A model generated the notes under the pieces. It ran no database searches. It saw only the letters and a program-made list of their open reading frames with translations, and was not told where the DNA came from. The translations under genes and the position numbers were made by a program. This document shows positions 33,652-41,505 of a stretch of 45,663 nucleotides of DNA, one piece after another (the stretch's first letter is position 1; every line of letters starts with the position of its first letter). The stretch comes from CAYNNQ01 sp964398785. GTDB lineage: Bacteria > Desulfobacterota > Desulfovibrionia > Desulfovibrionales > Desulfonatronovibrionaceae. The stretch spans positions 1 through 45,663 of the forward strand of contig CAYNNQ010000021.1 of NCBI GenBank assembly GCA_964398785.1, given 5' to 3'.

Positions 33652-34307
33652 TAACTAAACGCGCCTTTTTTTTGCTGCAGGGAAATATTAAAAGCGACAG
33701 AAAAGAGGTGATTTACGAAATCCACGTACTCGATGGAAATATGTTCCGGAGCGGAGATGCGGGCCGGAGCAAAATTGACTATGCCTTTGACATTGGCCTC
33801 GACAAGGTAGTTGGCTGCACGCTGGGCCCGCTCCGCGGGGGTGGTAATGATGCCGATCTCCGCCTCGAGTTCCTGGACCTGATCCGGAAGTTTGCTGGAA
33901 CAAAAGACTTCCAGTCCGGCCACTTCGTCCCCGATCTTGAACGGATCACAATCAAATGCACCGACAATCAAGAACCCCCTTTTGCGCAACATGCCGTGCC
34001 GCAAAAGAGCGCGTCCCACATTGCCCACTCCGACTAAAACGACATTCCAGGTGCGGTCCAGTCCGAGGCTCTGCTTGATCGCCTCTTTGAGTTCATGTAC
34101 ATAATAACCCACTCCACGCACACCGAACTCCCCGAAATAGGCAAGGTCCTTGCGTATCTGGGAAGGATTGACCCCGCACGATCTGGCCAGTCCCTCCGAG
34201 GAGACCACTTTCTCCCCTTGCTGCTCCATTCCTTCCAGTTCCTGAACGTACAGAGCCAATCTGGTTATTGTTGCCCTAGGTATCTTTTCGCTTTTTAAAT
34301 GGAGCAT
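33651..34307 (-). CDS. rex: Redox-sensing transcriptional repressor Rex
   Basis: This 218-residue NADH/NAD+ sensor has an N-terminal winged helix (KIPRATITRLALYVQEL, SSEGLARSCGVNPSQIRKDL) and a Rossmann domain with VVLVGVGNVGRALLRH. The C-terminal swap helix segment SIEYVDFVNHLF is also present. The ATG giving MLHLKSEKIP is used. A TTG seven codons earlier is open but overlaps the candidate operator. Rex represses energy-metabolism genes when NADH is low. It lies next to, and reads in the same direction as, the FO ATP synthase genes, from which a terminator separates it. An operator-like palindrome sits immediately upstream. Confidence 0.95.
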   Translation of the reverse strand: MLHLKSEKIPRATITRLALYVQELEGMEQQGEKVVSSEGLARSCGVNPSQIRKDLAYFGEFGVRGVGYYVHELKEAIKQSLGLDRTWNVVLVGVGNVGRALLRHGMLRKRGFLIVGAFDCDPFKIGDEVAGLEVFCSSKLPDQVQELEAEIGIITTPAERAQRAANYLVEANVKGIVNFAPARISAPEHISIEYVDFVNHLFSVAFNISLQQKKGAFS

Positions 34308-34310
34308 ACT

Positions 34311-34328
34311 GAGTGAAATTTTTAACAA
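34311..34328 (-). promoter_or_regulatory. Candidate Rex operator (autoregulation)
   Basis: On the minus strand TTGTTAA-AAAT-TTCACTC compares with the general Rex pattern TTGTGAA-N4-TTCACAA, with one mismatch in the first half and two in the second. It ends three bases before the rex ATG, where bound Rex would block transcription. The assignment is by eye and tentative. Confidence 0.5.
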
Positions 34329-34340
34329 TGTCCAAGTCGA

Positions 34341-34370
34341 AAAAAGGGGGAGAGGACCTCCCCCTTTATC
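34341..34370 (-). terminator. Terminator of the FO ATP synthase operon
   Basis: A 10-bp perfect stem AAAGGGGGAG/CTCCCCCTTT with a 5-nt loop is followed on the minus strand by TTTTTT. It lies 23 bases past the atpE stop and separates the atp genes from rex. Confidence 0.9.
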
Positions 34371-34390
34371 ATTACTAACTCGCCCTGCTT

Positions 34391-34717
34391 TTAGATAAAC
34401 GGATTAGCGAAAAGCAGAATCAGGTTAACAACCAGAGCGTAAATGGCCAGGGACTCGATCATGGCCAAGCCAATAAGCATGGTCACCGTGATCTTGCCGC
34501 TGGCTTCCGGATTGCGGGCGGTGCCCTCGCAAGCGGCCCGCAGACCTATCCCCTGACCAATTCCGCATCCAGCCGCTGCCAGGGCCATACCCATTGCCGT
34601 GGCAATGGATGTCATGGAGATTACTTCGGCCTCAATAGCACCTTCAGCGGCAAAGGCAACGCCAGCCATGGCAACCAAGGCTACAGTGTTCAACACGGTC
34701 ATAATTACTTTACGCAT
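34391..34717 (-). CDS. atpE: ATP synthase FO subunit c
   Basis: This 108-residue ring subunit has an N-terminal signal-like segment ending AFA (about residue 23), then two transmembrane helices joined by the polar loop RNPEA. The ion-binding carboxylate is Glu88 in LIGLAMIESLAIYAL. Gln55 on helix 1, Ser89 and Tyr93 lie at the spacing used by sodium-binding c subunits (Gln 33 residues before Glu, Ser next, Tyr five later), but the Thr position is Leu90. Ion choice is therefore uncertain. It is the last gene of the atpZ-I-B-E operon. The F1 genes are elsewhere. A good AGGAGG site lies upstream. Confidence 0.96.
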   Translation of the reverse strand: MRKVIMTVLNTVALVAMAGVAFAAEGAIEAEVISMTSIATAMGMALAAAGCGIGQGIGLRAACEGTARNPEASGKITVTMLIGLAMIESLAIYALVVNLILLFANPFI

Positions 34718-34781
34718 GATCCTAAATCCTCCTAGAAATTAAGTTATTATTGTTTGTGGTCCAACGACCATTTCCCCGTTT

Positions 34782-35486
34782 TTAGTGGGCCTCCTCAACA
34801 GCTCCCTGCAGATACAGCATGGAAAGCATGAAGAACACAAAGGCCTGAATCGTATCCGCGAGCAGAAAGAGAAAGTAGATGGGTAGAGTGGACACGACAG
34901 GAGCGAGTATAAACAGCAAAGCCAGAACGATATCCTCACCCATGATGTTCCCGAAAAGCCGCAAAGTCAAAGAGAGTGGCCGGGCCAAGTGACTGACGAT
35001 TTCGATTGGGAACATGATTGGGGCCAGCCACCAGTAAGGACCCATGAAATGCTTGATATACTTTATTCCGTGGATCTTGAAACCCAGAAAGTTATAATAA
35101 AGGAAGACAAATATAGCCATGGAGGCGTTGGTGTTCACATTGGCCGTGGGCGGAAAAAATCCCGGTACTAGCCCGGATATGTTACAAAGGAATATATACA
35201 CAAAAAGGGTGCACAAAAGGGGAAATACTTTTCTCCCGGCCTCCCCCATATTGGAGACCACAAATTCTTCCAGAGAGCCGATTAGGAACTCAAAGAAATT
35301 CTGCACCCTCCCAGGCACTATCTGCACATTCCTGGTAGCCAACCATCCCACTATAATCAGCAAAGCCATAATAAGCCAGGAATAAAGGACATTATTGGGA
35401 ATAAGCGCTTGGCCGTGCGCATCTGTTAATCCCCCTAGCTTAAAAGCTTCTTCAACCAGGAATATGGGATGTATAGCACTTGACAT
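34782..35486 (-). CDS. atpB: ATP synthase FO subunit a
   Basis: This 234-residue membrane protein carries the essential helix with Arg176 in SLTLRLFGNIMGE, which faces the c ring, and the C-terminal TIQAFVFFMLSMLYL segment with the conserved Gln. About five hydrophobic segments are visible. The ATG shares one base with the atpI-like stop (TAATG), with AAGGAGG in the upstream gene. It is encoded with subunit c but apart from b and F1, as in Desulfovibrio relatives. Confidence 0.97.
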   Translation of the reverse strand: MSSAIHPIFLVEEAFKLGGLTDAHGQALIPNNVLYSWLIMALLIIVGWLATRNVQIVPGRVQNFFEFLIGSLEEFVVSNMGEAGRKVFPLLCTLFVYIFLCNISGLVPGFFPPTANVNTNASMAIFVFLYYNFLGFKIHGIKYIKHFMGPYWWLAPIMFPIEIVSHLARPLSLTLRLFGNIMGEDIVLALLFILAPVVSTLPIYFLFLLADTIQAFVFFMLSMLYLQGAVEEAH

Positions 35487-35908
35487 TACCGAGCCTCCTT
35501 AAATTTTTTGCTCACCTGAGCCACCCCGAACAAAAGAATATTTACGACTACTATACTCAGCCCAAGTAACAAGGGCACAATTTCCGAACCCAGAGGTCCT
35601 ATCATTACGAAAAGTACAACGCCAGTCAACAGAAGACGCAGATAAAATCCGGTAAGAAGTGAAGTAACTGCCGCCCCTTTCCCCACAAAAATGACTTCTT
35701 GGACAATTTTGGCCAAGGCATAAAAGTTGACCAGACTCAGGGCCGCACCCACTGTAAATGGGAGCCCCCAGCCGGCGACAAACCAGGACAAAGGAGCCGC
35801 CAGGACAAAGATATACAGCTGCCACCGCAGGAGCATACGCACGAGCTCCTCGCTAAAACCCCGCCGATACAGCCATTTATTGACCCTATGATCCAGATGA
35901 ATCGTCAT
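35486..35908 (-). CDS. atpI: ATP synthase subunit I (AtpI-like)
   Basis: This 140-residue protein has four hydrophobic segments (about 30-50, 52-72, 85-102, 108-130) and a short basic tail (KKFKEAR). It matches the ATP-synt_I family that helps assemble the c ring and handles Mg2+. It overlaps atpZ by 23 bp upstream and atpB by one base downstream. An AGAGG site sits unusually close to the ATG. Confidence 0.85.
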   Translation of the reverse strand: MTIHLDHRVNKWLYRRGFSEELVRMLLRWQLYIFVLAAPLSWFVAGWGLPFTVGAALSLVNFYALAKIVQEVIFVGKGAAVTSLLTGFYLRLLLTGVVLFVMIGPLGSEIVPLLLGLSIVVVNILLFGVAQVSKKFKEAR

Positions 35909-36143
35909 TCCTCTTTTCTTCGTTCCTTTGGAGGGATTTGACCTCCTTGAACATGTTCTTGAATCCGGCGGCTATACCTATAACGAGGAACGCCAGGAGC
36001 AACCAGGGTTCGGTTCCCAACCATTTATCCAGGAAATACCCTATTGCCAGGCCGACAAACGTACCCGCCACCAGATGTACTCCCACAAGGCTGGCCTTCC
36101 CCAGCGAATTGCAAAGTTCCCTGTCTTTTACTTTAAAGAGCAT
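35886..36143 (-). CDS. atpZ: AtpZ/AtpI-type accessory subunit
   Basis: This 85-residue protein has two transmembrane helices. The HLVAGTFVGLAIGYFLDKWLG and IGIAAGFKNMFKEV segments are diagnostic of the ATPase gene-1 (AtpZ) family. These partners work with AtpI in c-ring assembly or ion uptake. GGGAAG precedes the ATG. It is first in the FO operon. The upstream region has a weak promoter-like pair (TTGTTT-17-GATTAT on the minus strand, about 36231-36259). Confidence 0.88.
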   Translation of the reverse strand: MLFKVKDRELCNSLGKASLVGVHLVAGTFVGLAIGYFLDKWLGTEPWLLLAFLVIGIAAGFKNMFKEVKSLQRNEEKRNDDSSGS

Positions 36144-36592
36144 TCTTACTTCCCATTCGTGCTTCCGTTCACAAGTTGGAAGGCAGTTAGCACACGCCAG
36201 GTCCAGGAGTCAATGGACTTAGGCTTTTTTTCATAATCAAAAATTCCAACCTGTTAAACAAAAATTATTCCCTTGTAATCATTATCCGATTAAAATATAT
36301 ACACATGTTTGCCGCACAAAGGCAAATCCAAGGCACGAGCGATTGTCTAGTTTGTTCTTATCCGGAAATTCAAAAATTTCCGGGTTTAGAAATATAACCT
36401 TTCCAATTCGGAAAGGAGATCTTTTCCTGTTTAACTAGGAAATCAAGTAATTATGAGCGAGCGTATCCTAATACAGGATCGAATAATTACGAAAATTGAC
36501 GCCGTTAAAAGGGAAAAGGGCCATTTCCGGATGGAAACTTGTTTGTTTGCCTCTTTTTTGAAACAAAGCCACGCAAAGACCAGGATATAGAC
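36144..36592. other. Divergent regulatory spacer with a MITE
   Basis: These 449 bases separate the atp operon from the LonB-like gene and hold no gene. The atp-proximal part is AT-rich with a weak minus-strand promoter. The lon-proximal part is the MITE at 36354-36538, which leaves only 54 bases before the lon ATG. Confidence 0.6.
36354..36538 (+). mobile_element. MITE-like element, copy 1 (185 bp)
   Basis: Non-autonomous element with imperfect 16-bp terminal inverted repeats (GTTCTTATCCGGAAAT on the left, GTTTCCATCCGGAAAT reading in from the right). It aligns with the copy at 39285-39469 over its whole length with about 16 mismatches by hand. Flanks TAGTTT and TTGTTT look like an imperfect 6-bp target duplication. 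It has no reading frame. The left end contains a CCGGAAATT/AATTTCCGG palindrome, and further short hairpins lie inside. Confidence 0.82.
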
Positions 36593-38998
36593 ATGCAAAA
36601 GACCAGACCCATTGCCCCGTCCAAATTACGGGTCAGACTCTCTCCGCGCCAGCTTGATACCCGTGAGGAAAACCCTTCCCCTATGAGCACCGGATTGCAA
36701 AGCCGGGCACTACACACCCTGGAGACAGCGGTGCATATCAAGTGTTCCGGGTATAATGTCTATTTAGCCGGCGGACAGGGGACCGGCAGGACACACCTGA
36801 CAAAAGAATACCTGCGTCCCCGTGCCCGGGAAATGCCCACACCGCCGGATATCGTATATGTAACCAACTTTGAGGACCCGGACCGCCCCCGGTGTCTTGC
36901 TCTTCCAGCCGGGGAGGGAAGCAGACTGAAAAAATCCCTGGCGGATGCCGTGCGAAAAATCCGGGAGGCCATCCCCCAGGCTTTCGAGCAGGAATCCTAT
37001 ATGCACCGCAAGGAAAACCTGACTGAAAAATTTACCTCTACCCGGGACAGCCTGCTGCGAGATATGGAGGAAAAGGCCAATGTCCAGGGGTTTAGCCTGC
37101 ACACAGATGAGAACGGGGATCTCGCTTTGTACCCGCTGGTGGAAGGAAAAGCCCTTACCGCGGAGGAATATGAATCCCTTGATCCGGAAACAAAACAAAA
37201 ATTCAAAAGCCAAAGCAATGAGATAATGCGCTCGCTTTTGGGGCTATCCAGACAGCTAAACCAGGCGGAACAAGGATTCAATGCGAACGAAAAGGATCTG
37301 GAAAGGCAAGTGGCCGAAGAGCAAATTGACCGCTTTTTGCAAGAAATACCGGACACGTTTTCCCAAAACCCGGATATCGAGTCCTTTTTCTTAGAAATAA
37401 AAAAGGACATGCTGGAAAATCTGGAAAAGTTCAAAACCGGCGCAGAAACCCGGGAATCCTCCAGAGAAATCTCCTCACTGGCCCCCGGCCCGGATTTTTT
37501 TGTACGTTACCAAGTGAACCTGCTGGTGGATAACTCCAATCAAAAGGGTGCGCCCATTATAATTGAAGACCACCCCAACTACTTCAATTTGCTGGGGTGT
37601 GTGGAGCGGGAATCGGAATTGGGGAGCTATTATACCGACTTTTCCCTTTTGAAGGGAGGTAGTCTGCACCGGGCAAACGGAGGTTTCCTTGTCCTGCGCG
37701 CGGAAGACGTACTTTCCAGCTCTCAGGCGTGGGAGGGACTCATCCGTTCTCTGCGCAGCGGTTATGCCAGATTGGAAGACCCGGCCGAACACTACGACCT
37801 AATAAAGACCAAAAGCCTGGAGCCGGACCCGGTGCCCTTGCAACTCAAAATAATCCTCATAGGCACGGACGAATTATACGAGTTCCTGCTAGAGGCCGAC
37901 GACCGATTCCGCAAATTCTTTAAACTCAAAGCCCATATGCAGGAGGAAATCGGGCGGACACCGGAAAATATCCAGGCCCTTGTATCCGCTCTACGCTCCA
38001 TTGCAGCGGAGAATTCCGATCGCAAGCCCACTAAGGAAGCACTTTGCGCCATGGTGGATTACGCTTCGGAATTGGTCCGGGACCAGAAAAAAATCTCACT
38101 TCGGCTTTCCCGCTTAAAGGACCTTATTGTGGAAGCGGATGCAATCAGCAATATGGAAGGGAAAAGGACCCTGGATGTGCTAGCGGTCAATTCCGCGCGG
38201 CAGGCCCAGACGTATCGCTTGAATCTCTATGAACAGGAAATATTGGAAGACTACCAGCGGGAGATCATAAAGGTTGAAACCGAGAGACGAAAAGTCGGGT
38301 GCGTAAATGGAGTGGCAGTAAGTGAGACCGGGGACTATGTCCTTGCGCTGCCCCATCAAATCACGTGTACCGTAGGGGTTGGGCACGGCGGGATCGCGGA
38401 TTTGGAACGCGAGGCGGAACTGGGTGGCCCCATCCATACCAAGGCCCACTTAATCCTCAAGAGTTACCTGCAAAGCCTATTCGCCCAGGACAAGCCTTTA
38501 GTGCTTTCCGGAAGTATCAGCTTTGAACAGAGCTATGCCCCGGTGGACGGTGACTCCGCCTCTGCCGGGGAACTCATCGCCCTCCTCTCCGCATTGTCCG
38601 GATTTTCCGTGGATCTTTCCCTGGCCATCACCGGAGCTGTCAGCCATTCCGGGGCAGTAATGGCTGTAGGGGAAGTATCCAAAAAAATAGAAGGCTTTTT
38701 CGAAGTCTGCCGTTACAGAGGACTAAAAGGGAAACACGGCGTGATAATTCCCGAGGACAACACCTGCAACCTCATGCTCAAGCCGGCTGTGGTCCAGGCG
38801 GCGCAGCAAGGCGACTTTTACATCTATCCCGTACAACACATCGATCAGGCCCTGGAGCTGCTTACCGGGAAAAAGGCGGGGAAGAAACTAACCACTGGGG
38901 GGTTTTCTCCCGGGTCCATTTACCAGGCAGTAGATCACAAATTGCACGAATTCGCGTATTTAGCCGAGAAAAAAGCCAAACGGAAAAAGGCCTTATAA
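36593..38998 (+). CDS. LonB-like ATP-dependent protease (AAA_32/Lon_C)
   Basis: This 801-residue protein starts at ATG 36593 with AGGA seven bases upstream. An in-frame TTG at 36539 would place the N-terminus in the MITE edge. The N-terminal AAA-like region has a P-loop AGGQGTGRTH, with Arg in place of the usual Lys, common in this subfamily. A helical insertion and a GGFLVLRAEDVL segment follow. The C-terminal Lon protease domain has GDSASAGE (catalytic Ser near residue 655) and GEVSKKIEG (catalytic Lys near 698). The family is related to archaeal LonB and E. coli YcbZ. Substrates are unknown. It appears to be a single gene. Confidence 0.88.
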   Translation: MQKTRPIAPSKLRVRLSPRQLDTREENPSPMSTGLQSRALHTLETAVHIKCSGYNVYLAGGQGTGRTHLTKEYLRPRAREMPTPPDIVYVTNFEDPDRPRCLALPAGEGSRLKKSLADAVRKIREAIPQAFEQESYMHRKENLTEKFTSTRDSLLRDMEEKANVQGFSLHTDENGDLALYPLVEGKALTAEEYESLDPETKQKFKSQSNEIMRSLLGLSRQLNQAEQGFNANEKDLERQVAEEQIDRFLQEIPDTFSQNPDIESFFLEIKKDMLENLEKFKTGAETRESSREISSLAPGPDFFVRYQVNLLVDNSNQKGAPIIIEDHPNYFNLLGCVERESELGSYYTDFSLLKGGSLHRANGGFLVLRAEDVLSSSQAWEGLIRSLRSGYARLEDPAEHYDLIKTKSLEPDPVPLQLKIILIGTDELYEFLLEADDRFRKFFKLKAHMQEEIGRTPENIQALVSALRSIAAENSDRKPTKEALCAMVDYASELVRDQKKISLRLSRLKDLIVEADAISNMEGKRTLDVLAVNSARQAQTYRLNLYEQEILEDYQREIIKVETERRKVGCVNGVAVSETGDYVLALPHQITCTVGVGHGGIADLEREAELGGPIHTKAHLILKSYLQSLFAQDKPLVLSGSISFEQSYAPVDGDSASAGELIALLSALSGFSVDLSLAITGAVSHSGAVMAVGEVSKKIEGFFEVCRYRGLKGKHGVIIPEDNTCNLMLKPAVVQAAQQGDFYIYPVQHIDQALELLTGKKAGKKLTTGGFSPGSIYQAVDHKLHEFAYLAEKKAKRKKAL

Positions 38999-39020
38999 CG
39001 TCATCCAGGGAATTTTTTCG

Positions 39021-39510
39021 TTTGATCCTTTTGGATGCTTTTAACGACAGGCCAGTATATCTCCTTTTCTCCGCCAGATTTTTGGGGTTGCCCAACTAGC
39101 GGCCCAGTGTTTTCTAGGTCCCGCCAAAGGGGGATGCTTGCCCCCTCCGGACTCTAGTCTTGAAAGGGAGAAAAAGTTTGGCAGCATTCAAGTTGGTAAT
39201 TTTGCCGCTCTGCATCAAGAGCCCGATTCTCGGTCCGGTTTCCCCCTTTTGACGGGACCAAGAAAACGCGCGGCCATCTCGTTAGTTCTTATCCGGAAAT
39301 TCAAAAATTTCCGGGTGTAGCAATATCACATCCCCAATTCGGAAAGGAGATTTTTTTCTGTTTAACAAGGAAATTAAGTAATTAGGAGCGAGCGTATCTT
39401 AATACGTGATCGAATAATTACCAAAATTGACGCCGTTAAAAGGGAAAAGGTCCATTTCCGGATGGAAACTCGTTAAAAGCATGCAAAAAGATCAGGCGGA
39501 AAAAATATAA
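39021..39510 (+). repeat. Composite hairpin repeat R2, copy 3 (interrupted by a MITE)
   Basis: A reversed right-type piece (39021-39053) and a left part (39063-39142) are followed by about 110 bases not seen in copy 1. Then comes GACGGGACCAAGAAAACGCG leading to the right part, which is split at CTCGTTA by the 185-bp MITE and resumes as AAAGCATGCAAAAAGATCAG (39476-39495). Comparison with 28936-28990 shows the continuity of the interrupted unit. Confidence 0.72.
39285..39469 (+). mobile_element. MITE-like element, copy 2 (185 bp), with target duplication
   Basis: Same length and ends as the copy at 36354. TCGTTA (39279-39284) directly precedes and TCGTTA (39470-39475) directly follows it, a 6-bp target duplication (7 bp if the shared C is counted). 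The uninterrupted target survives at 28955-28970. There is no coding capacity, so it would need a transposase in trans. None is in the window. Confidence 0.88.
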
Positions 39511-39538
39511 AAAATCCACAGGCTGTGTCCAAGAGCCA

Positions 39539-40873
39539 TCAATTAAAAGGCCCACTCGCCAAGAGGTCCTGCTCTTCTTTGCCCATCGCGGCGAACAGCT
39601 CGCTCAGGGCGCGGAGATAATCGCTTTTGGCCCGGGTAAGGCGGGCTTCGCTTTGCGCCAGGCGGGCCTGGGCGTCCAAGACATCCGCGTTCGTCCCCAC
39701 CTGGGCCTTGTATCGGGACTGGGCCATACGATATCCTTCCCTGGCCTCCCGCACCCCGGAGCCGGCTACCTCCACCCGGCCTCGGGATTCTTCGAGTTTC
39801 AGATAAGCGGACTTGACCCCAAAAGCCACGTCATTGAGGAGATTGTCCAGCTCCGCGCGAATGCTTTCCTTTTTCCCCTTGGCCTGGCGATATTCATGAT
39901 AAGTCCTCCCCCACTGGAACAGCTCCCAGGAGAGGTTAATCCCCATCTCCCACTCACAGGGTTCCTGGAATTCGCTACCGTCCACTTGGGGATCGTCTCC
40001 ATAACGATAGTAATCAAAATCCGCCCCCACATCGGGGTAAAAAGAACTGGAAGCGAGTTTGACCTCCTTGCCCGCGATGCGCACACTCTTTTGGGCAATA
40101 CGTACTTCCGGACGCTCCTTCCTGGCCCTTCTCAGGCATTCCTTCAGGCTCATATGTACAGGGGACACGCTTAGCTGCCCACAATAATGCACCTGTTTAT
40201 TCACATCCCATCCCAAAAGGGAATTAAGCCTGGCCCTTTGGGTCTTCACTCCATTACGTGCCCTTAACAGATCCTGCCTTGCCTCGGAGACATCCGTTTT
40301 TGCCTCCAGGACATTGACTTTTGGCTTGACCCCGGCATTATAGAATTCCCGACTAATCCGGAGATGTTCCTCCAGACGTTCCACTGCCCGCGAGGCACTA
40401 CGGACCTTGTCCTTATAGGCCAAAAGACGCAGGAAATTTTTTTGGATTTTGGTTATCAACTGTAAGCGCGCCCTTTCCAGCCGGGCTTCGTTCCTCTCCC
40501 GGACAAGCTTGGCTTTCTTGTACTTGCCAAGGAGCCTGAACCCCGTAAAGAGAGGCTGATGCACATTAAAATGCAAGGCCCATGTCTTCCTGGTTCCTGT
40601 TTGCCAACGCAGAAAACGAGGGGCTTCATCCCTTTCCTTGTAGCTATACCCCGCGTTTAAGCTGGGGGCAAAAGCCGTTTTGGAGGCCTGCACCCCGTGC
40701 TCGGATCCCTGCAGTTCCTTTCTTGCAGCCCGGATACCGGGATTGGCCTTGATGCCCCGCTCCACTGCCGCGCCCATATCTACCTCCTGCTGGGCAATGC
40801 CCGGAACGGCGCATCCCAGGATTAGCGCCAACGCCGCCACTATCACCCTCGGCTCAAAACCCCATTCGGCCAT
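39539..40873 (-). CDS. TolC-family outer membrane efflux protein
   Basis: This 444-residue protein starts at the ATG giving MAEWGFEPRVIVAALALILG, a signal peptide cleaved near VPGIAQQ. GGGAGA lies upstream. A 30-codon extension would bury the signal peptide. The mature protein shows the TolC pattern of two repeated halves with long coiled-coil segments and beta-barrel strands (SLNAGYSYKERDEAPRF, PDVGADFDYYRYGDDP). Such trimers span the outer membrane and connect to inner-membrane pumps. No membrane-fusion protein or pump gene is adjacent. The upstream 373 bases (40874-41246) hold no other gene. The substrate is unknown. Confidence 0.88.
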   Translation of the reverse strand: MAEWGFEPRVIVAALALILGCAVPGIAQQEVDMGAAVERGIKANPGIRAARKELQGSEHGVQASKTAFAPSLNAGYSYKERDEAPRFLRWQTGTRKTWALHFNVHQPLFTGFRLLGKYKKAKLVRERNEARLERARLQLITKIQKNFLRLLAYKDKVRSASRAVERLEEHLRISREFYNAGVKPKVNVLEAKTDVSEARQDLLRARNGVKTQRARLNSLLGWDVNKQVHYCGQLSVSPVHMSLKECLRRARKERPEVRIAQKSVRIAGKEVKLASSSFYPDVGADFDYYRYGDDPQVDGSEFQEPCEWEMGINLSWELFQWGRTYHEYRQAKGKKESIRAELDNLLNDVAFGVKSAYLKLEESRGRVEVAGSGVREAREGYRMAQSRYKAQVGTNADVLDAQARLAQSEARLTRAKSDYLRALSELFAAMGKEEQDLLASGPFN

Positions 40874-41246
40874 GGCTATATCTCCCTGTACAAATTTGGA
40901 TACAGTATCTCCAAGGGCCCCATAAAAACCTTTCTTGCATATGGCAAGCCGCGTCGGACCCAATACGGAAAGCCGGATATAAATGAATACTTTTTATTTT
41001 ATTCCGGAGCCAGAGTCCAGGATATTGCGGGAACCAAGACTCCGAAAAGGCAATTCGCCTAAAAGATGTCAAAGGACCAAAAATTCATTCCCGAGCCTAT
41101 GAAACCAAAATCCAAAAAATGGGTTGAAAAACTTGCTTTTCAAGGGTATGAGGCCACTTAGTAAAATTTAAATTTACTTCCCAGGTAAGTTAAAATTGCC
41201 TGAAATCCGGCGGGCACGCCCGCTCAAAAGTCTCAAGGAGGAATAT
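40874..41246. promoter_or_regulatory. Divergent spacer between tolC-like gene and small membrane protein
   Basis: No gene is seen. A near-perfect AT-rich palindrome GTAAAATTTAAATTTAC lies at 41161-41177, about 70 bases before the small gene. A small hairpin GCGGGC/GCCCGC type sequence lies near 41209-41223. Either could be an operator or leader element. The -35/-10 boxes are not clear. Confidence 0.4.
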
Positions 41247-41342
41247 ATGTTTTCCGGTTTTATTCTGGCGATCAGTTTGATTATCCTGGCCATTATCATA
41301 GCTACCTTTAACATTGAACACGGTCCAGAAAAGGACAAATAA
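41247..41342 (+). CDS. Small single-span membrane protein (31 residues)
   Basis: A 31-codon frame with an excellent ribosome site (AAGGAGGA, six bases before ATG) encodes a protein whose residues 4-20 are strongly hydrophobic (Phe/Ile/Leu/Ala), followed by a short charged tail EHGPEKDK. This fits a one-helix inner-membrane protein with the tail exposed. Small proteins of this type often accompany transporters, oxidases or kinases. No such partner is directly adjacent. A weak hairpin (CTCTCCC/GGGAGAG, 41347-41375) follows. Being short, it is easily missed, but the ribosome site and membrane profile support it. Confidence 0.65.
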   Translation: MFSGFILAISLIILAIIIATFNIEHGPEKDK

Positions 41343-41505
41343 ACGACTCTCCCCCAAGAATTTTTTCCGGGAGAGAGCACATGTAACTCCCTGCGGAACG
41401 TATCTTTTTACTTGAGTAAATATTTAATGGATTCGCCCCTTGCGGAGTAATCCCATTTTTGGGAAAAAACGAACAACTACAATTTGAGAGACCTAGGAGT
41501 GCAGG

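Larger units (their letters stand above)
38999..39538. other. Repeat-filled spacer between lonB-like and tolC-like genes
   Basis: These 540 bases between convergent genes hold no gene. The region is made of R2 repeat pieces (39021-39142 and 39250-39510) with a MITE (39285-39469) inserted. A hairpin GGCT/AGCC plus T-run on the minus strand near 39500-39535 may end the tolC-like transcript. Confidence 0.6.

Noticed and set aside
41347..41375. Hairpin after the small membrane protein as a terminator
   Set aside because: The stem is only 7 bp with a 15-base loop and is not followed by a T-run.
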